Positions 20,870 to 33,000 of a stretch of DNA of 64,000 bases are shown one piece after another (the first letter of the stretch is position 1; every line of letters starts with the position of its first letter). The position numbers and the translations under genes are program-made. The notes under the pieces are model-generated. The model saw only the letters and a list, made by a program, of their open reading frames with translations, did not search any database and had not been told where the DNA came from. The DNA comes from Pictodentalium vernedei (Eukaryota; Mollusca; Scaphopoda; Dentaliida; Dentaliidae): contig CM062294.1 in assembly GCA_031216915.1 (NCBI GenBank), forward strand, positions 32,565,128 through 32,629,127. The letters are read 5' to 3'.

Positions 20870-21185
20870 ACTATTGAGCAGCGGTAAGCAGCTATTAGAC
20901 TCCCCAACTTACTCAATCTGTGCAAGGATTGTTATCAGTGGATGAAGACAAGCACACCATTGACATGCTGTATGCCTTAGTACACAGAATCACCATGACC
21001 GCATGTAGGCTGCTTTTTAGTTGGGATTAATTGCCTTGTCCGAGGACACAATGCAGTTACCACTGTCAAGCAGTATGCCTTAGTACACAGCATCACCATG
21101 ACTGCATGTGGGCTGCTTTTCAGTTGGGATTAAGTGCCTCCTTTGCCAAAGGACACAATGCTGTTACAACTGGTCATGATCGAGT
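20870..21185 (-). mobile_element. SINE fragment with an internal duplication
   Basis: Minus-strand SINE body. The block GTATGCCTTAGTACACAG...GGGATTA...TGCC occurs twice (about 20968-21055 and 21069-21150), so part of the body is tandemly duplicated. The tRNA head and the tail are missing or decayed. Confidence 0.7.
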
Positions 21186-21208
21186 AAATGATAAAATTAT
21201 TAATACAG

Positions 21209-21678
21209 TGCATCCCGCTTTATTGGATATCTCTTAATTGAATAACCCTGTTAATTGAATATAACTTCCAAACACAAAACCATTTACCATACCTTCATAT
21301 TTGATCTGTTAATTGCCTGCAGGTTATACTGTAAACTATTAACTGAATAAAATATCTTGGAATATGTTTAGAAATTATTCTAGCAATCACCTAAGTCCCC
21401 TAGTTTATAGACTTATTTGGCCTCAGTACATCCAACACAGGAACTTAACTATTACATCTTGTTAGACAGAGCCCCACAAGCTCCGTCAAGAAAGATATAA
21501 TAGAATAGATGGAAGTGACAAATCCCTGTTAATTGAATACTTCTGTTAACTGAATAAATTTCATAGGAAAAGTGTATTCAATTGAAGTGATGATCAAGAT
21601 GCCAGTCCTTGAAAACAGACCTTACAGAAGAGCTGAACATTATCAAATGCACAAATTAACAGGGTTCAACTGAACCGA
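21209..21678. mobile_element. pogo/Tigger-like MITE remnant
   Basis: It starts TACAGTGCATCCCGC, carries several TTAATTGAATA and CCTGTTAATTGAATA motifs, and ends TTAACAGGGTTCAACTG. A long stretch aligns with 36792-37051. End sequence (CAGT... and ...ACTG) next to TA suggests Tc1/pogo type. Low confidence in the superfamily, good confidence that it is a repeat. Confidence 0.55.
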
Positions 21679-21689
21679 TGTAATACGCC

Positions 21690-21839
21690 CCAGTAACTAA
21701 TGAGCAGGATGTCAGTCCTTGAAAACACACATTACAGCAGAGCACATTTTTTCTTGCCCACAGAAATTTTGCAATCCCATAACTAATGATCAGGATGTCA
21801 GTCCTTGGTTATACACATATATTGCAGAGTACATTTCTT
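21690..21839 (+). repeat. Satellite array (SatB), portion left of DIRS-B
   Basis: Units built on GTAACTAATGACCAGGATGT, CAGTCCTTGAAAA, CACATTACAG and AGCACATTTT. The same satellite resumes immediately to the right of DIRS-B at 28061. A diverged unit may also lie at about 21590-21650. Confidence 0.8.
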
Positions 21840-22095
21840 ATCAACCTACCTAACAATTGTTTACTACTGGCTTGCACTACAGTGGAAGACAATAACTCGG
21901 AAAATATACTCTCTATTTTGATCTTTCTCAGGCGATTTGGGAAAAGAAAGTGGTGCAAACGCACCAAGAAAAAAAAATAAACCAAAACTGGGTCGAGCGC
22001 ACACCCAGTAGGGGATGCTTTTCTCTTAGTACAAATTCACGGCTTTCGGAAAACCAGTGCGCCGGCAGTAACTGATGAATCATTCTTTTTTTCGT
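21840..22095 (+). repeat. Left inverted terminal repeat of DIRS-B
   Basis: It is the inverted, diverged counterpart of the right repeat of DIRS-C (59045-59320): CTTGCACTACAGTGGAAG, GGAAAAGAAAGTGGTGC and CCCAGTAGGGGATG all have complements there in the same order. Confidence 0.88.
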
Positions 22096-22579
22096 CCGCC
22101 CATATGGCAGGACGTCCATTTGTATTCAGAAAAGGTGATAATTCAACTCGTTGATAATGGTTACCTGTGACTGGAATTATGTATCTGGGGATCGTATAAT
22201 AACAGGACTGTGTTTTATATATTCTCGTTATTATTTTCAACCACATTTTCATTGTATTTTCTATATTCTCCGTGTTCGCGCGCGACTTTTTTGTATCGTG
22301 CGATTCGGACATAAAAATTTTCGGTTGATAAATTTATGTTATCCTTTTGGATATTATTATAATTATTGGAGCTAGGTGTCAATGGGAGGCAGTACGGACA
22401 GGATTTCTCCTCTCTGTTGAGGGCAGAATTTCTGGGGGGGGGGGTGTCCCTATCGGCCCTCTGGGTTCAGTTGTGTCCCCGCCGGTCTTTTTTTCTGCCA
22501 CCTTTCTCTCGTAGTTGCGGGTGTTCTTCTTTCTACATCTGTTAAGTTTTCTTTTTTCTTCTACTACTCTCACCTCTGT

Positions 22580-24603
22580 TATGTCCAGGACTGTTCCTTG
22601 GGGACAATGCCTGTTGCCCAAGCATGTGGTGCGTTTTTGTGGCCGTTCCTCCCGCACCCATGGGGAGCTGGAACGCTATCGTTTCGGGACCTCCCGACAC
22701 GACCACGTCTGGTGAGAGTTACACCCCCTCCGTGGCTGGGTGTGCAGACTTTTTCTGTGGTGGATACTGCGGGCGCTGTTGAGTTGTCTGGTGAAGATAT
22801 GTCTGGTTCCGGGACTGTGGTCCCTCTCCATTCGACATCTGAGGCTGTCACTAGGGTTGTGACTCCTCCTTTGGAGCCGAGCTAGGTTGCTCTCTCCCCT
22901 TTTCCACCAGTTTCAACAGCTGCCGTCGTATCTGCTGCTACTGCTTTTCCATCTGCAACGTCAGCGGTCACCGTTTCAGCCGGTCTCGGCTTATCCCTGC
23001 AGGGGTCTGCAGAGATGCAACTCTGGTAGTGTGGGTGTGGGGTATCGGACTCAGCCTCCCTGACTTCAACTCGGCAAAGTCGGAAGGGGCAGCGCCGAAC
23101 CCTCTGTTGTGGTCTCTCAGCCGCCGAGGACCGCAATTTTCTCATTGGATTCGGATGTTCATGGTTGGGGCCATGGAACTCCATGGCGTTTCCGTCCACG
23201 CACTCTGGTCCCATGCCAGTTTTGCGGGACAAACACCTTTTGTGCATCCTGGATCTTCTGTCCCTCAGAGGTCCGCGGCGACTCTCCTGAGTTCCCGCTC
23301 TGTAGATTCTCGGGGTATGTCAACCCCTATACACATCTGCATTCAGATGTTTCGGCTGCCACCCGTCGCCCCGCGTCAGGTGTATTTGAGGATCGTGACC
23401 CTTCGCTGGTTAAAAGGGTCAGGAGTGAAGCCACTTTGCCGGTTCGTTCCCATGTCGAACCGGCTGACACGAGCTGTGAGCTTAGGGAGGTCCTATCCTT
23501 GCTCGCCCAGGTTCTTTCCAAGAGCCTCCCCGTTGCTTCCCCGGCTACTAGTGGTTTCCGGGTGCCCCCTGTGGTGGCGCCGCCTTCCGGGATCGGACGC
23601 AGGCCGCTTTTTGATCCCCCAGGTGCGGGTACACCATGGGAGGCATCGGCTGGTTTGCCTATGATGGGCTATGTGCCTTCCGACTCGAGTATGGGGCTGA
23701 CGTCGAGAGCCAATAGTCTTCTGACTTGGGGTCAGCTCTTGACATTGTGTTTGGGTTCCTTCCAGATCTCAAACCTTTAAACCAGCCGGCAGTATCAGCT
23801 AGGCTGCAATCATCGGTCGCGCGCCTACATCTTGTGGAGCAACCTGCTTCTGGGCGCCTTCGACCGTGCCAGTAGGTACAGGCGTTTGAAGCGTTTTCAG
23901 CTGACACGAAGCTGAGTTCTTAGGCAATGAAGACTTCGTTCTTCTCAAGTGCGTTATCGTTCCTACGATTTCGCCAATCCGTCAGTCTGCCAGACTTTGA
24001 CGGTCTTAGATCAGGACTCCACCTCCCTCGGGCTTTCCAAGCCCAAGTCTACCATTATTTCTATGGCGACTCGGTCCCTGTTTGGCTTATGGAGAGAGAT
24101 GCCGGGCATTCTTTCTCTCTCGGATCAGGTCGTCTCTGCTTTAGCTGCTTATTTGCCTCCAGATAAGTTTGACGACGTACAGCTCCTTTGGGTGTGTTTT
24201 CCAAGGTGCTCATGCCTGTAACACGGCTAACTTGGAATTGGTTTGCAGGGATGCTGTTTTGGACACACGCCGTTCCCGAGGGGCAGCGCGTTGCTCTTCG
24301 ATCTGCTTCTTTGGCGGGTCCGCAACTATTTCATGGTTCCGTGGCGACGGTCCAGTGTGACGTATTACGTCATTCCATAGATCGGCTGCTGCTTCATCAG
24401 CTTGGTCAGCCTTCTGTTGGAGGCAGGGTCATCAAAGGACTAACAAGCACCCTCTGCTTCCTCTGCGAAGCCAAGAGCTGATCTTCCTGCCGCCGCTTCA
24501 ACTTACTCACGGGTTAGGGTAAGCGTCTGCGGGCTAGAGGGGGGATTCAGGATTCTTCATATAGTAGAGGAGGTGGTTTCTCCTCTCTCCGAGACTCGAA
24601 ATG
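22580..24603 (+). pseudogene. DIRS-B gag remnant
   Basis: DNA-level match to DIRS-C gag across its length, starting with an ATG that encodes VPWGQCLLPKH, equivalent to the Cys-rich start of DIRS-C. Part of the Cys cluster is lost. Frame changes and stops occur throughout (for example the frame switches near 22690, 23100, 23780 and 24160). Not translatable as one protein. It ends in the GAGACTCGAAATGAAGGTCC region that marks the gag/RT junction in DIRS-C. Confidence 0.85.
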
Positions 24604-26220
24604 AAGGTCCTCACCTCGATTCATCCCAGGGTGAGGGCATCCAACTCTGTCGAGAGTGCCTCGTCCAACACAAGTTCCTTTAGACGTTACGCGTTGGGAA
24701 CTTGATCACGGAGATAGACAATCTCCTGTCAAAAGGGGCGATCGAGGTCGTCAAGAACATTCCTTCAGTGGGATATTATTTCCGCCTGTTCTTGGTGCCG
24801 AAGGACGACCGGTTATCGATCTGAGTATCCTGAACCAGTCTATCATTGCTCCTAAGTTCAGATTGGAGACTTTCAGGACGGTTCGCTGATCCATTCACCA
24901 GGGAGTTTTCGCTTCGAGCATCGACCTTTGAGACGCTTACTTTCACGTTCTGATTCATCCATCATCGCGAAAGTATCTCAGGTTCGCTTTTCTGGGGGCG
25001 AGTTTACCAGTTGAAAGTCATGCCCTTCGACCTCAACCTGGCTCCTTGGGCCTCCCCCAGACTGATGTCACATGTGATAGCCTTCCATCGCACGCAGTCC
25101 AGGGGTGACTACTTCGACATATCTTGACGATATCCTCCAAAGGCATTCCAATGCTGCCTTTTGGAGTCGGATGTCGACACACTGTTGAGCCTGCTCACGT
25201 CGCTGGGCTTCAGAGTCAATGAGGAGAAATCGGACCTGGTCCCTTCTCAGTCGTTTTGTCATCTGGTTATGGACTTCCGTTCACAACAGAATACGGTGGC
25301 GGTTCCCGGGCAGGGGCTCTGATTCTCTCAGCTTGTGTCCGGACTCTGTCCCAGTCCACGTCCGCGATAGCTCGGAGTCTTCTTGTGCCGCTCGGTCTCT
25401 GCGGTTCGGTAACGGATCTCATTCCTCTAGGTCAGCTGCATGTCAGACTTCGCCAACACTTTCTGCTCAGTCGTTGGAGGCCGAATGTCGATCCTCTGGA
25501 TCTGTTGCTTCAGGCTTAGGTTAGGATTCTTCATCGTCTCCTTCTCCCCTGGACGGATGTTCAGTGGATTATGCAGGGAGTTCCGTTGGACTTACCCACG
25601 TCCGATCGTGTTCTGATGTCAGACGCCAGCTATCTTGGATGGGGTGCGACATTGGATCCTCTAGGTTTATCCCTTCGCGGGGCATGGCACCAGGATCAAG
25701 CAGCTCTTCACAACCAGAAGGAGCTTTTTGCTCTTCGGAGTTTCCAGCAGTGGATTCCCCACCTTTCGAATCGCCAGGTCTTTCTGTTGTCCGACAATGG
25801 TTGCTTACATTCGGAACGAGGGCGGCACGCACTCGGTTCCCATGTGTGAATTGGCTCGGGATCTTCTACTGCTCGCTCAGGATGTCAACACCGGGGTGGT
25901 CGTTCGTCACATTCCCGGTCGTCTGAACGTCCTAGCCGACTGACAGGGTCATTTCAACAGAGTGGATGCTCCACAGGGCAGTGTTCCAATCGCTTTGCGA
26001 TCTCTGGGGTCGTCCCCACATCGATCTCTTTGAGACTCGTTGGAACCATCAGGTGGACACATTCGTGACCCCGTGTCCAGATCCTCTGGCTTTCACGTCG
26101 ACGCTCTGTCACTCGGTTGGAACGGTCCTGTCAGCTACGCCTTCCCGCCGGTTCCGATTCTGCCTCAGGTTCTAAACAAGATACGAACCTGCAGTTGTCG
26201 AATCATTTTGATCGCCCCCC
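24604..26220 (+). pseudogene. DIRS-B reverse transcriptase / RNase H remnant
   Basis: Motifs are still readable in pieces: a TGA at 24929-24931 interrupts the SIDL-DAYFHV active-site motif, the YLDD box codons survive at 25120-25131, and RNase H pieces (SDASYLGWGA, HIPGRLNVLAD) are found around 25615 and 25910. Several one- or two-base indels shift the frame. The Asp/Ser block after ADSLSR is replaced by a stop near 25943. Non-functional. Confidence 0.9.
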
Positions 26221-27415
26221 CCCACCCCCCTTTCGCCACAGTGGGTGTGGATCAATCAGCTCCGCTCTTAGTTGGCGGCGATTCCGGCACATCTTCCTCT
26301 ACGGAGCGACCTTCTTTGCCAAGGTCACCCGAGGAGGTTTCACGTCGACCCAACTTCATTGTGCCTTCACGCATATATTTTGTCAGGTCCTGCCTCCTCT
26401 GTAGAGGTTTATTCGAGAAGAGCAGCGGAGTGCATTTCTTCTTCAAGGAGGCACCCACTGGTTTAGCCTATGTGGCTAAATGGAAGGTCTTCTGTCGATG
26501 GTGTGCCGATCACTCTGTTGATTTTGCCAATCCTTCGATTTCACAGATTGTGGAGTTTCTGGTATATCTGATTCTCGGGATCTCCAGCCTGTTACCATCA
26601 AAGGGTACATGTCCGTGCTTTCGGAGACCCTTTGTATGTGGGACTGCGTCGTATCGGCACAACACCCATCCATCCAACTCCAAGCTTGTTCGGCACTTTT
26701 CTTTGATAAGGCCTTTACTTTGCAGCTTACCCCAAGATGGAATCTTTCTTGGGTGCTGATTTGCTTGCCGCTCGAATCTTCACCCCAGGCGGATATGCAT
26801 TTTCCAACATACAAGACGGCTTTTCAGATGGTTTTTGCCTCAGCCAGACGGGTTAATGAACTTCACGCCCTCTCGGTTGACCCGGCTTTTTTCAGGCGCT
26901 CTCTCAACAGTGTTACGTATAGCACTGATTGCTCCTTTCTGGCCAAGAATCAGATACCAGAAGCTACTCCACCTTCTATCTGTATCAGGGCTCTTCCTTC
27001 TGCTGAGAGTAACCACCCTTTGCTCTGTCCAGTTTGTGCAATTCGCATTTTTCTCAGTCGGACACAGTTCATTCGGAAAGGCAGGAAACGATTTTTTTCT
27101 GTTCCTTATTCCTGGTCGACAGAAGATCTCTTCTCAATCCATAACATTTCTCGATGGATTTGTCTTGCTATTCGCGCGGCTTATGCTTATGTATTACCAA
27201 TCGTATTTCTGACCACAAGGTGCGTGCATTGTCTTCCTCTTGGGCTTATACTAACTCCGTAACTCCGTCATGTTGTCGGGTGTTAGGCAGGCAGCCTACT
27301 GGAAAAATGCTACTTTCTCCACCTATCTGCGTCAGTTGCAGGAGCAGTCAGATGACCTTTTTACCATGGGCCCTCTTTCTTCTGCTCACACTACTGTTAC
27401 CCTAGCCATTAGGCT
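26221..27415 (+). pseudogene. DIRS-B tyrosine recombinase remnant
   Basis: AKWKVFCRWCADHSVD (about 26473-26520), SARRVNELHALSVD (about 26839-26880) and HKVRALSSSWAYTNSV (about 27217-27263) are recognisable. The catalytic Arg and the His-x-x-Arg pair survive, but they lie in different frames and the Tyr region (TFSTYLR) is in a third. Upstream, a frameshift fuses RT C-terminal and recombinase frames. Confidence 0.88.
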
Positions 27416-27624
27416 TCTTACAAAGTCAGTTTCAGCTCTGTGCTGTAACAGCCCTTTCTGTCTGTGCGTCGCACAGAACCATACGCCTCATTTTTCATTG
27501 TCGTTCACTAATGATTGCTATGCTATGGTTTGATAGGCCTAGGGACCTCTTCCTCTGTCCACGGGTCCAGTGCAATACGGGTTATGTGTGGGTTGGTTAT
27601 GTGATTCCCTCCATCCTATTGTAT

Positions 27625-27735
27625 TTTCAGCCTGCAGTAAACAATTGTAAGGTAGGTTGATTAGAAATTTAAATTTTACAGTAAATTTCCTTTCTTACGT
27701 TATTATACCTACCACAATTTTTTACATGGAGGCCC
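27625..27735 (+). repeat. Internal complementary region of DIRS-B
   Basis: GTAAACAATTGTAAGGTAGG (complement of the left end) is followed by AAATTTAAATTTTACAGTAA and TTATACCTACCACAATT (complement of the right end). Same arrangement as in DIRS-A and DIRS-C. Confidence 0.88.
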
Positions 27736-27880
27736 TCCCGTCTTATTCGGGTTAGAATCCTTCCTCTCGCTGATCACATAACTCCAATGTTGGCGGATTC
27801 AAAAGAATGATTCATTAGTTACTGTCTGCGCAGTGGTTACCGGAAGCCATGGATTTGTACTAGGCGAAGAGAGTCCCCTA

Positions 27881-28023
27881 CCCCCCCCCCCCCCCCCGTA
27901 CAAGAGGGTGGATATCCCCCCCCCCCCTCTCGAGCTCATCCCCACTCGTGCCTGCGGTGCTCGGTTCGTGGCTCTGCCACTCAATTTTCCACCCCCTTTT
28001 TTTCAGTCCTGGATCCGCCACTG
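27881..28023. mobile_element. C-rich insertion with a CAGTGGCGGATCCAGG-type end
   Basis: A run of 17 Cs at 27881-27897 begins sequence that has no counterpart in the DIRS-C right repeat. It ends TCAGTCCTGGATCCGCCACTG, the complement of an end sequence common to widespread DNA transposons. The segment replaces most of the right inverted repeat of DIRS-B. Superfamily not assigned. Confidence 0.6.
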
Positions 28024-28060
28024 GTATAATAAGAAAGGAAATTTACTATAAAATTTAAAT

Positions 28061-29030
28061 TTTATCAGGCCCAAAGAAATTTTGCAATCCCATAATTAAT
28101 TACCAGGATGTCAGTCCTTGATAATACACATTATAGCAGAGTACATTTTATCTGGCCTTCACAATGTTTGCAACCCCTGTACTAATGACTAGGATGTTAA
28201 CCCCCTGTACTAATGACTAGGATGTCAACCCCTGTACTAATGACTAGGATGTCAGTCCTTGAAATACACATTATAGCAGAGTAAATTTTATCAGGCCTTC
28301 ACAATGTTTGCAACCCCTGTACTAATGACTAGGATGTCAACCCCTGTACTAATGACTAGGATGTCAGTCCTTGAAATACACATTATAGCAGAGTACATTT
28401 TATCAGGCCTTCACAATGTTTGCAACCCCTGTACTAATGACTAGGATGTCAACCCCTGTACTAATGACTAGGATGTCAGTCCTTGAAATACACATTATAG
28501 CAGAGTACATTTTATCAGGCCTTCACAATGTTTGCAACCCCTGTACTAATGACTAGGATGTCAACCCCTGCACTAATGACTAGGATGTCAACCCCTGTAC
28601 TAATGACTAGGATGGCAGTCCTTGAAATACACATTATAGCAGAGTACATTTTACCAGGCCTTCACAATGTTTGCAACCCCTGTACTAATGACTAGAATGT
28701 CAACCCCTGTACTAATGACTAGGATGTCAACCCCTGTACTAATGACTAGGATGTCAGTCCTTGAAATACACATTATAGCAGAGTACATTTTATCAGGTCC
28801 ACACAATGTTTGCAACCCCTGTACTAATGACTGGAATGTCAGTCCTTGAAATACACATTATAGCAGAGTACATTTTTATCAGGCCCACACAATGTTTGCA
28901 ACCCCTGTACTAATGACTAGGATGCCAGTCCTTGAAATACACATTTAGTAACGTCAACGTCATTAGACCCATGCAAATTGTGTTACCGATGACAAGGATG
29001 CCACTCCTGGAAAATACACATTACGGTACA
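28061..29030 (+). repeat. Satellite array (SatB) with higher-order units
   Basis: The unit of about 85 bp contains TTTGCAACCCC, GTACTAATGACTAGGATGTC, AGTCCTTGAAATACACATTA and GCAGAGTACATTTTATCAGG. Between 28165 and 28760 a 27-28-bp subunit (CCCCTGTACTAATGACTAGG) is itself duplicated or triplicated within each unit, giving larger units of about 112-140 bp. Homogeneity is high here and lower on the flanks. Confidence 0.92.
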
Positions 29031-29032
29031 CT

Positions 29033-29527
29033 GCAAAAAATATAGGTTCTCTTTAGAACCAAAACTGGCTCTAATCTTGTCCCTGAGATGGAACCAGTTC
29101 TGTTTATTTCAAATCAAATAAATTTATAAAGATTAACATTAAATATTAACAGAATTAAACATAAATTGAGGGGGGTTTCAGTCGTAAGTTTAGAGTTTAT
29201 ACGAGGTTGTCTCAAATCATTATTAAGCAAAGGTGATAAGAACACTTGGCATATCGAACCAGTTTTGGTTCTATACAGAACCAAAACTGGTTCGGTATGC
29301 CAACTGTTCATATCTCCTTTGTTTCAAAATGTTTGGCGACTGCGTTCAATAAGCTCCAAGTTTACTGCTGAATCTACTTCAGTTCATGTAATATTCTGTT
29401 AATATTCTGCTAATCTTGGTAAATTTATTTCATTTGAAATAAATACTGTTTAAACAGAACTGATTCCATCTCAGAGACAAGATTAGAACCAGTTTTGGTT
29501 CTAAAGAGAACCTATATTTTTGCAGTC
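29033..29527. mobile_element. 490-bp palindromic foldback element in SatB
   Basis: The outer ends CACTGCAAAAAATATAGG and TATATTTTTGCAGT are followed inward by GGTTCTCTTTAGAACCAAAA in inverted copies, continuing through AT-rich arms to a central palindrome (29254-29307) with AACCAGTTTTGGTTC. The central palindrome reuses the ACCAAAACTGG motif of the ends. It interrupts one satellite unit. Confidence 0.88.
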
Positions 29528-29880
29528 TACAGCACACTTTATCAGTCCCACACACATTTTGCAACTCTGTAACTAATGACCAGGATGTCAATCCGTGAAA
29601 ATACATATTACAGTAGAGCACACTTTATCAAGCCCCGTTACTAAACCAGTACGTTAGTCCTTGAAAACACACATTACAATAAAGCACATTTGATTAGGTC
29701 CACTCAAGTTTTGCAATCCCGTTACTAATGACCAGGATGTCCGTCCGTGAAAATACACATTATAAAACAGCACACTTTATCAGGTCCACGCAAATTTCGC
29801 AGCCCCGTTTCTAATGACCAGGATGTCAGTCCTTTAAAATGTACATTACAGTAGAGCACACTTTATTAGTGTCAAAGTGA
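29528..29880 (+). repeat. Satellite array (SatB), middle portion
   Basis: About four diverged units with TAATGACCAGGATGTC, GAAAATACACATTA and GCACACTTTATCAG. The array stops abruptly at ACTTTATTAG and resumes at about 32687. Confidence 0.85.
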
Positions 29881-30734
29881 TGGTATGAATTTTCGATCTT
29901 TATGGTTTAAAAAGTGTATATAATTTTTATAATTTTTCTCCATCGATCTAAAAGCGTAGATATTGCTATGTGCCAGACCCCGAAAAACCAATTTGTCAAG
30001 AAAGTCGTATGTGTATCTCAATAGAAATAAATCCGACCAATGCGATAGCTTTAATGGAGGGGAATCTCAATAGAAGTTTGTAGTGCTTATCTGGTCTAAT
30101 ACAACGATCTTGCCTAATAAGCTTCAAACAAAAGACGCTCGTTTAGCCATCCAAGGTGATCAGTCATCTAATTATGTGGTCATTAGCGGCGATTGGCTCC
30201 TAATAATAGGTAGCGCACCTGTACATTACGTGTACAGTCCATGCGAAAAACATATCCAAAAATTGACTGAGTGTGTTATGTGTTATTCAATAATGTCAGA
30301 CGTCCACTCACTAATCAGTGTTGATTGGACTGTATTGGGAAAAGATTCACAAATTACCATATTAATTTCCGTTCTCTAAAAAATTTTTTGCACCTGATAC
30401 ATTTTGTTTGGGAATTTTGTATATCAAATAAAATCTTTAAAGGTGAAAATCGGTTCGGTAAATCCCATTATGTGTGATAAATTTGACCCACAAAATGAGA
30501 ATTTCGCCGATCATGTGAAACAGTGTGGCTTTTCCGTCAATTGGATGTACATAGCATGAAATATTCTGAAGTCAATGGAGACCGGCGGTTGCGTCGGGTA
30601 AATAGTTCACAGAAAGCTTGCTAGCGGTTTTCATGCTTTTTCCCGCATATTGGACGATTAATTTTTTTTAATGAATAATATACATTCCCATTTTAGTTCA
30701 TCTAAACTATTTCGGTAAAAAGCTCATGTTATAA

Positions 30735-30920
30735 TATAACAATAACACCAGTTTGAAGAGCGTTACGGTTTATTAACGGTCCGAGAGGAATGAATAACAG
30801 CCCGAGAGTTTATTACCGGCACGAGACGAAGCCGAGGGTCGTTAATAAGCCAGAAGGCTGTTCATTCCTCGAGGACCGTTAATAAACCGGGACGCTCGAC
30901 AAAATCATGTTATTACTAAT
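30735..30920. mobile_element. Foldback element H1
   Basis: Arms GGTTTATTAACGGTCC and GGACCGTTAATAAACC, then GGAATGAATAACAGCC and GGCTGTTCATTCC. The outer ends resemble AATAACATGATTTTG, as in the element at 52698-52832. Confidence 0.75.
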
Positions 30921-32384
30921 ATTACCAAGACCGGAAGCAGACGGCGGGGTGTTAATGAATTTTGTTTTCATTAACGCCCGCAGCTCGCTTCCGGTTGATT
31001 GGCGTCATAAATTACTGTGTAGCGGTCGAGGTATAAAGGCCATTTACCAACCAGCCTGGTTGGTCCGGATCTCTTAGTCTCATGGTAAATCGGTCGCTTT
31101 GTGGGGGGGGGGGGGGGGGCGAAATCATATATCAGCGAAAATTTTATTTTAATATAAAACAAATCGAAAATCTGACGAATTAACGAACAGATTTTTTCAT
31201 TTCCTATATTAAACCGTAGTACAGAGTTCTGGAAATGAAAGATATGGCATTTGTACCTGAATATTTTATTAAATGTAGGTTTCAGAAATTTTCTGACTGA
31301 ACAATATAATTGCTAATCAAGGCCAGTCTCTGAAAGATTGTTCTCCCAAAACATTAATTGGTTAGGTAATCCTTCTCACATGGCCGCACTAAAACAGCTT
31401 TCATACCCGGTCGTTTCGTGCACCCGATGCCCGATGGTTGTTTCAACACAAACGACGGGGTATTAACAAGTGCGGTTTTGTATACAATGTACACGTAATG
31501 AGTCCCTGTATCCTCTCCTTCTGACAAGTGATCTGCCACAAATGTCAAAGTTTAGAAAGCAATCTTAAAAGAATTCAAAAGCGAATATTAAATTAAGATA
31601 GATCTAAGCGGCCAAGTTTTCAAGAGACGCACGCAATTAAAATGAGAATTAATGTTCTGACTATCGAAATAAAAATCTGGGAGTTTCTCGAAAAATTCAT
31701 TCCATTCTGAATGCGTATAAGACTGTGGATCGTAGGCGAGCGAGAAGCTAGGGGTGTCCAATGCTATATATTAGAGGAAGTGCCGCATCGGTGCGAAAAG
31801 AAAGACATGTTGTAAAGTAAAGGGATCCACAGGGCTCACGTTTAGACTAGGAACAGCCGCGGACCAAGCCAGTGGCCATATCTTGAGTGTAGGATCAGAA
31901 ATAGAAAGTACGAGCTCAGGTAGCTATTTGCATTTGGGTAGATGATATTACCTGTTGTAGAAGGAAAGCCATACGTAGGCAGAGTAGGCTTTGCCTGTAT
32001 GAACATTATGCTGAGATAGCCTAAATGGAAGGGAAGGTTTAACCCCAGTAGTGGCGACTGCTTGAGTGGAAAGCGTCCTGTAAAGTGACAATGCGTTAGT
32101 GGCCGTGCGACAGCAGTGGTAGAGTGACATTGCGTCACATGTTTGACCAAAGGCGTCCGGTAAAGTGACAATACGTCAGTGGCCGTGTGATGGCGTTAAC
32201 AGCGTGAAGCGCAACGGCGACCAAAGTCTAAACACTAACGACAAGGAAGGGAAACCAGCGACAACAGAGAATGTGTGTGTGACTCAAAAACTGTGTAGGG
32301 GGGGGGGGGGTGTGATTGACGTTCTGCGTTTTTTTTTTTATTCATTGGATTTCATGTAGGCCTATGTCACAAATCACCATTATT

Positions 32385-32388
<4 letters not shown>

Positions 32389-32450
<62 letters not shown>
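32389..32450. repeat. TA microsatellite
   Basis: About 31 uninterrupted TA dinucleotides. Confidence 0.98.
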
Positions 32451-32459
<9 letters not shown>

Positions 32460-32686
32460 TAAAATTGTTGTTTTCAGTGAATTTCTGTTGATTTATGATT
32501 TTCGAGGAAAAGTCATTGACCCCATCAGGAAAAGAACCACCCCAACAAAAACGAAAAGAGGCGGGTTCGTCACGGCGAGACATACGTTCACGCACGGGTT
32601 CAGGTGACACTCCTTAAGTTTTGGCTGAGAACGCGGCGCGAATCTATTTCCTTCAGCAACGACAAAGACCGGTTTCCGACAATCAG

Positions 32687-33000
32687 GCCCACACACATTT
32701 TGCAACTCAGTTACTAATGGCCAGGATGCCAGTCCTTTGAATACACATTACAGGAGAGAACATTTTAACAGGCCTATAAATTTTGCAACCCACTTACCGA
32801 TGACCAGGATGCCACTTCTTGAAAATACACATTAAGGTACAGCTCACTTTAGCAGTCCCACAGAAATTTTGCAGTCCAGTAACTAATGACCAGGGTGTCA
32901 GTCCTTGAAAACACATTACAGTTGAGCACACTTTATCAGGACCAAACAGATTTTGCAACCCCGTTATTATTGACCAGGACTATGATGTCACTCCTTGAAA
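32687..33000 (+). repeat. Satellite array (SatB), right portion
   Basis: About 3.5 diverged units with TAATGGCCAGGATGCC, GAATACACATTACAG and ATTTTGCAACCC. It ends at about 33000 in GAAAATACGCTGCAGG. Confidence 0.85.

Larger units (their letters stand above)
21840..28062 (+). mobile_element. DIRS-B: degenerate full-length DIRS element in a satellite array
   Basis: Both termini are present: left ATCAACCTACCTAACAATTG, right GGAAATTTACTATAAAATTT followed by AAAT. Left inverted repeat about 21840-22095; ICR about 27625-27735; right inverted repeat partly preserved (about 27790-27880) then replaced by a C-rich insertion. Gag, RT/RNase H and recombinase remnants occur in the order of DIRS-C, to which it is closely similar, but reading frames are broken many times. 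It lies inside SatB, with satellite sequence on both sides. Confidence 0.93.
29881..32686. other. 2.8-kb segment interrupting SatB
   Basis: Unique-looking sequence between two halves of the satellite. Contents: a foldback element (30735-30920), a run of 17 Gs (31103-31119), a fragment around 31030-31080 (ACCAACCAGCCTGGTTGGTC) related to 44930-45005, a run of 13 Gs (32298-32310) and a TA microsatellite. No long reading frame and no obvious inverted ends, so I cannot say whether it is one insertion. Confidence 0.55.

Noticed and set aside
32380..32610. A 76-codon frame ending in a long Ile-Tyr run
   Set aside because: Translation of the TA microsatellite.
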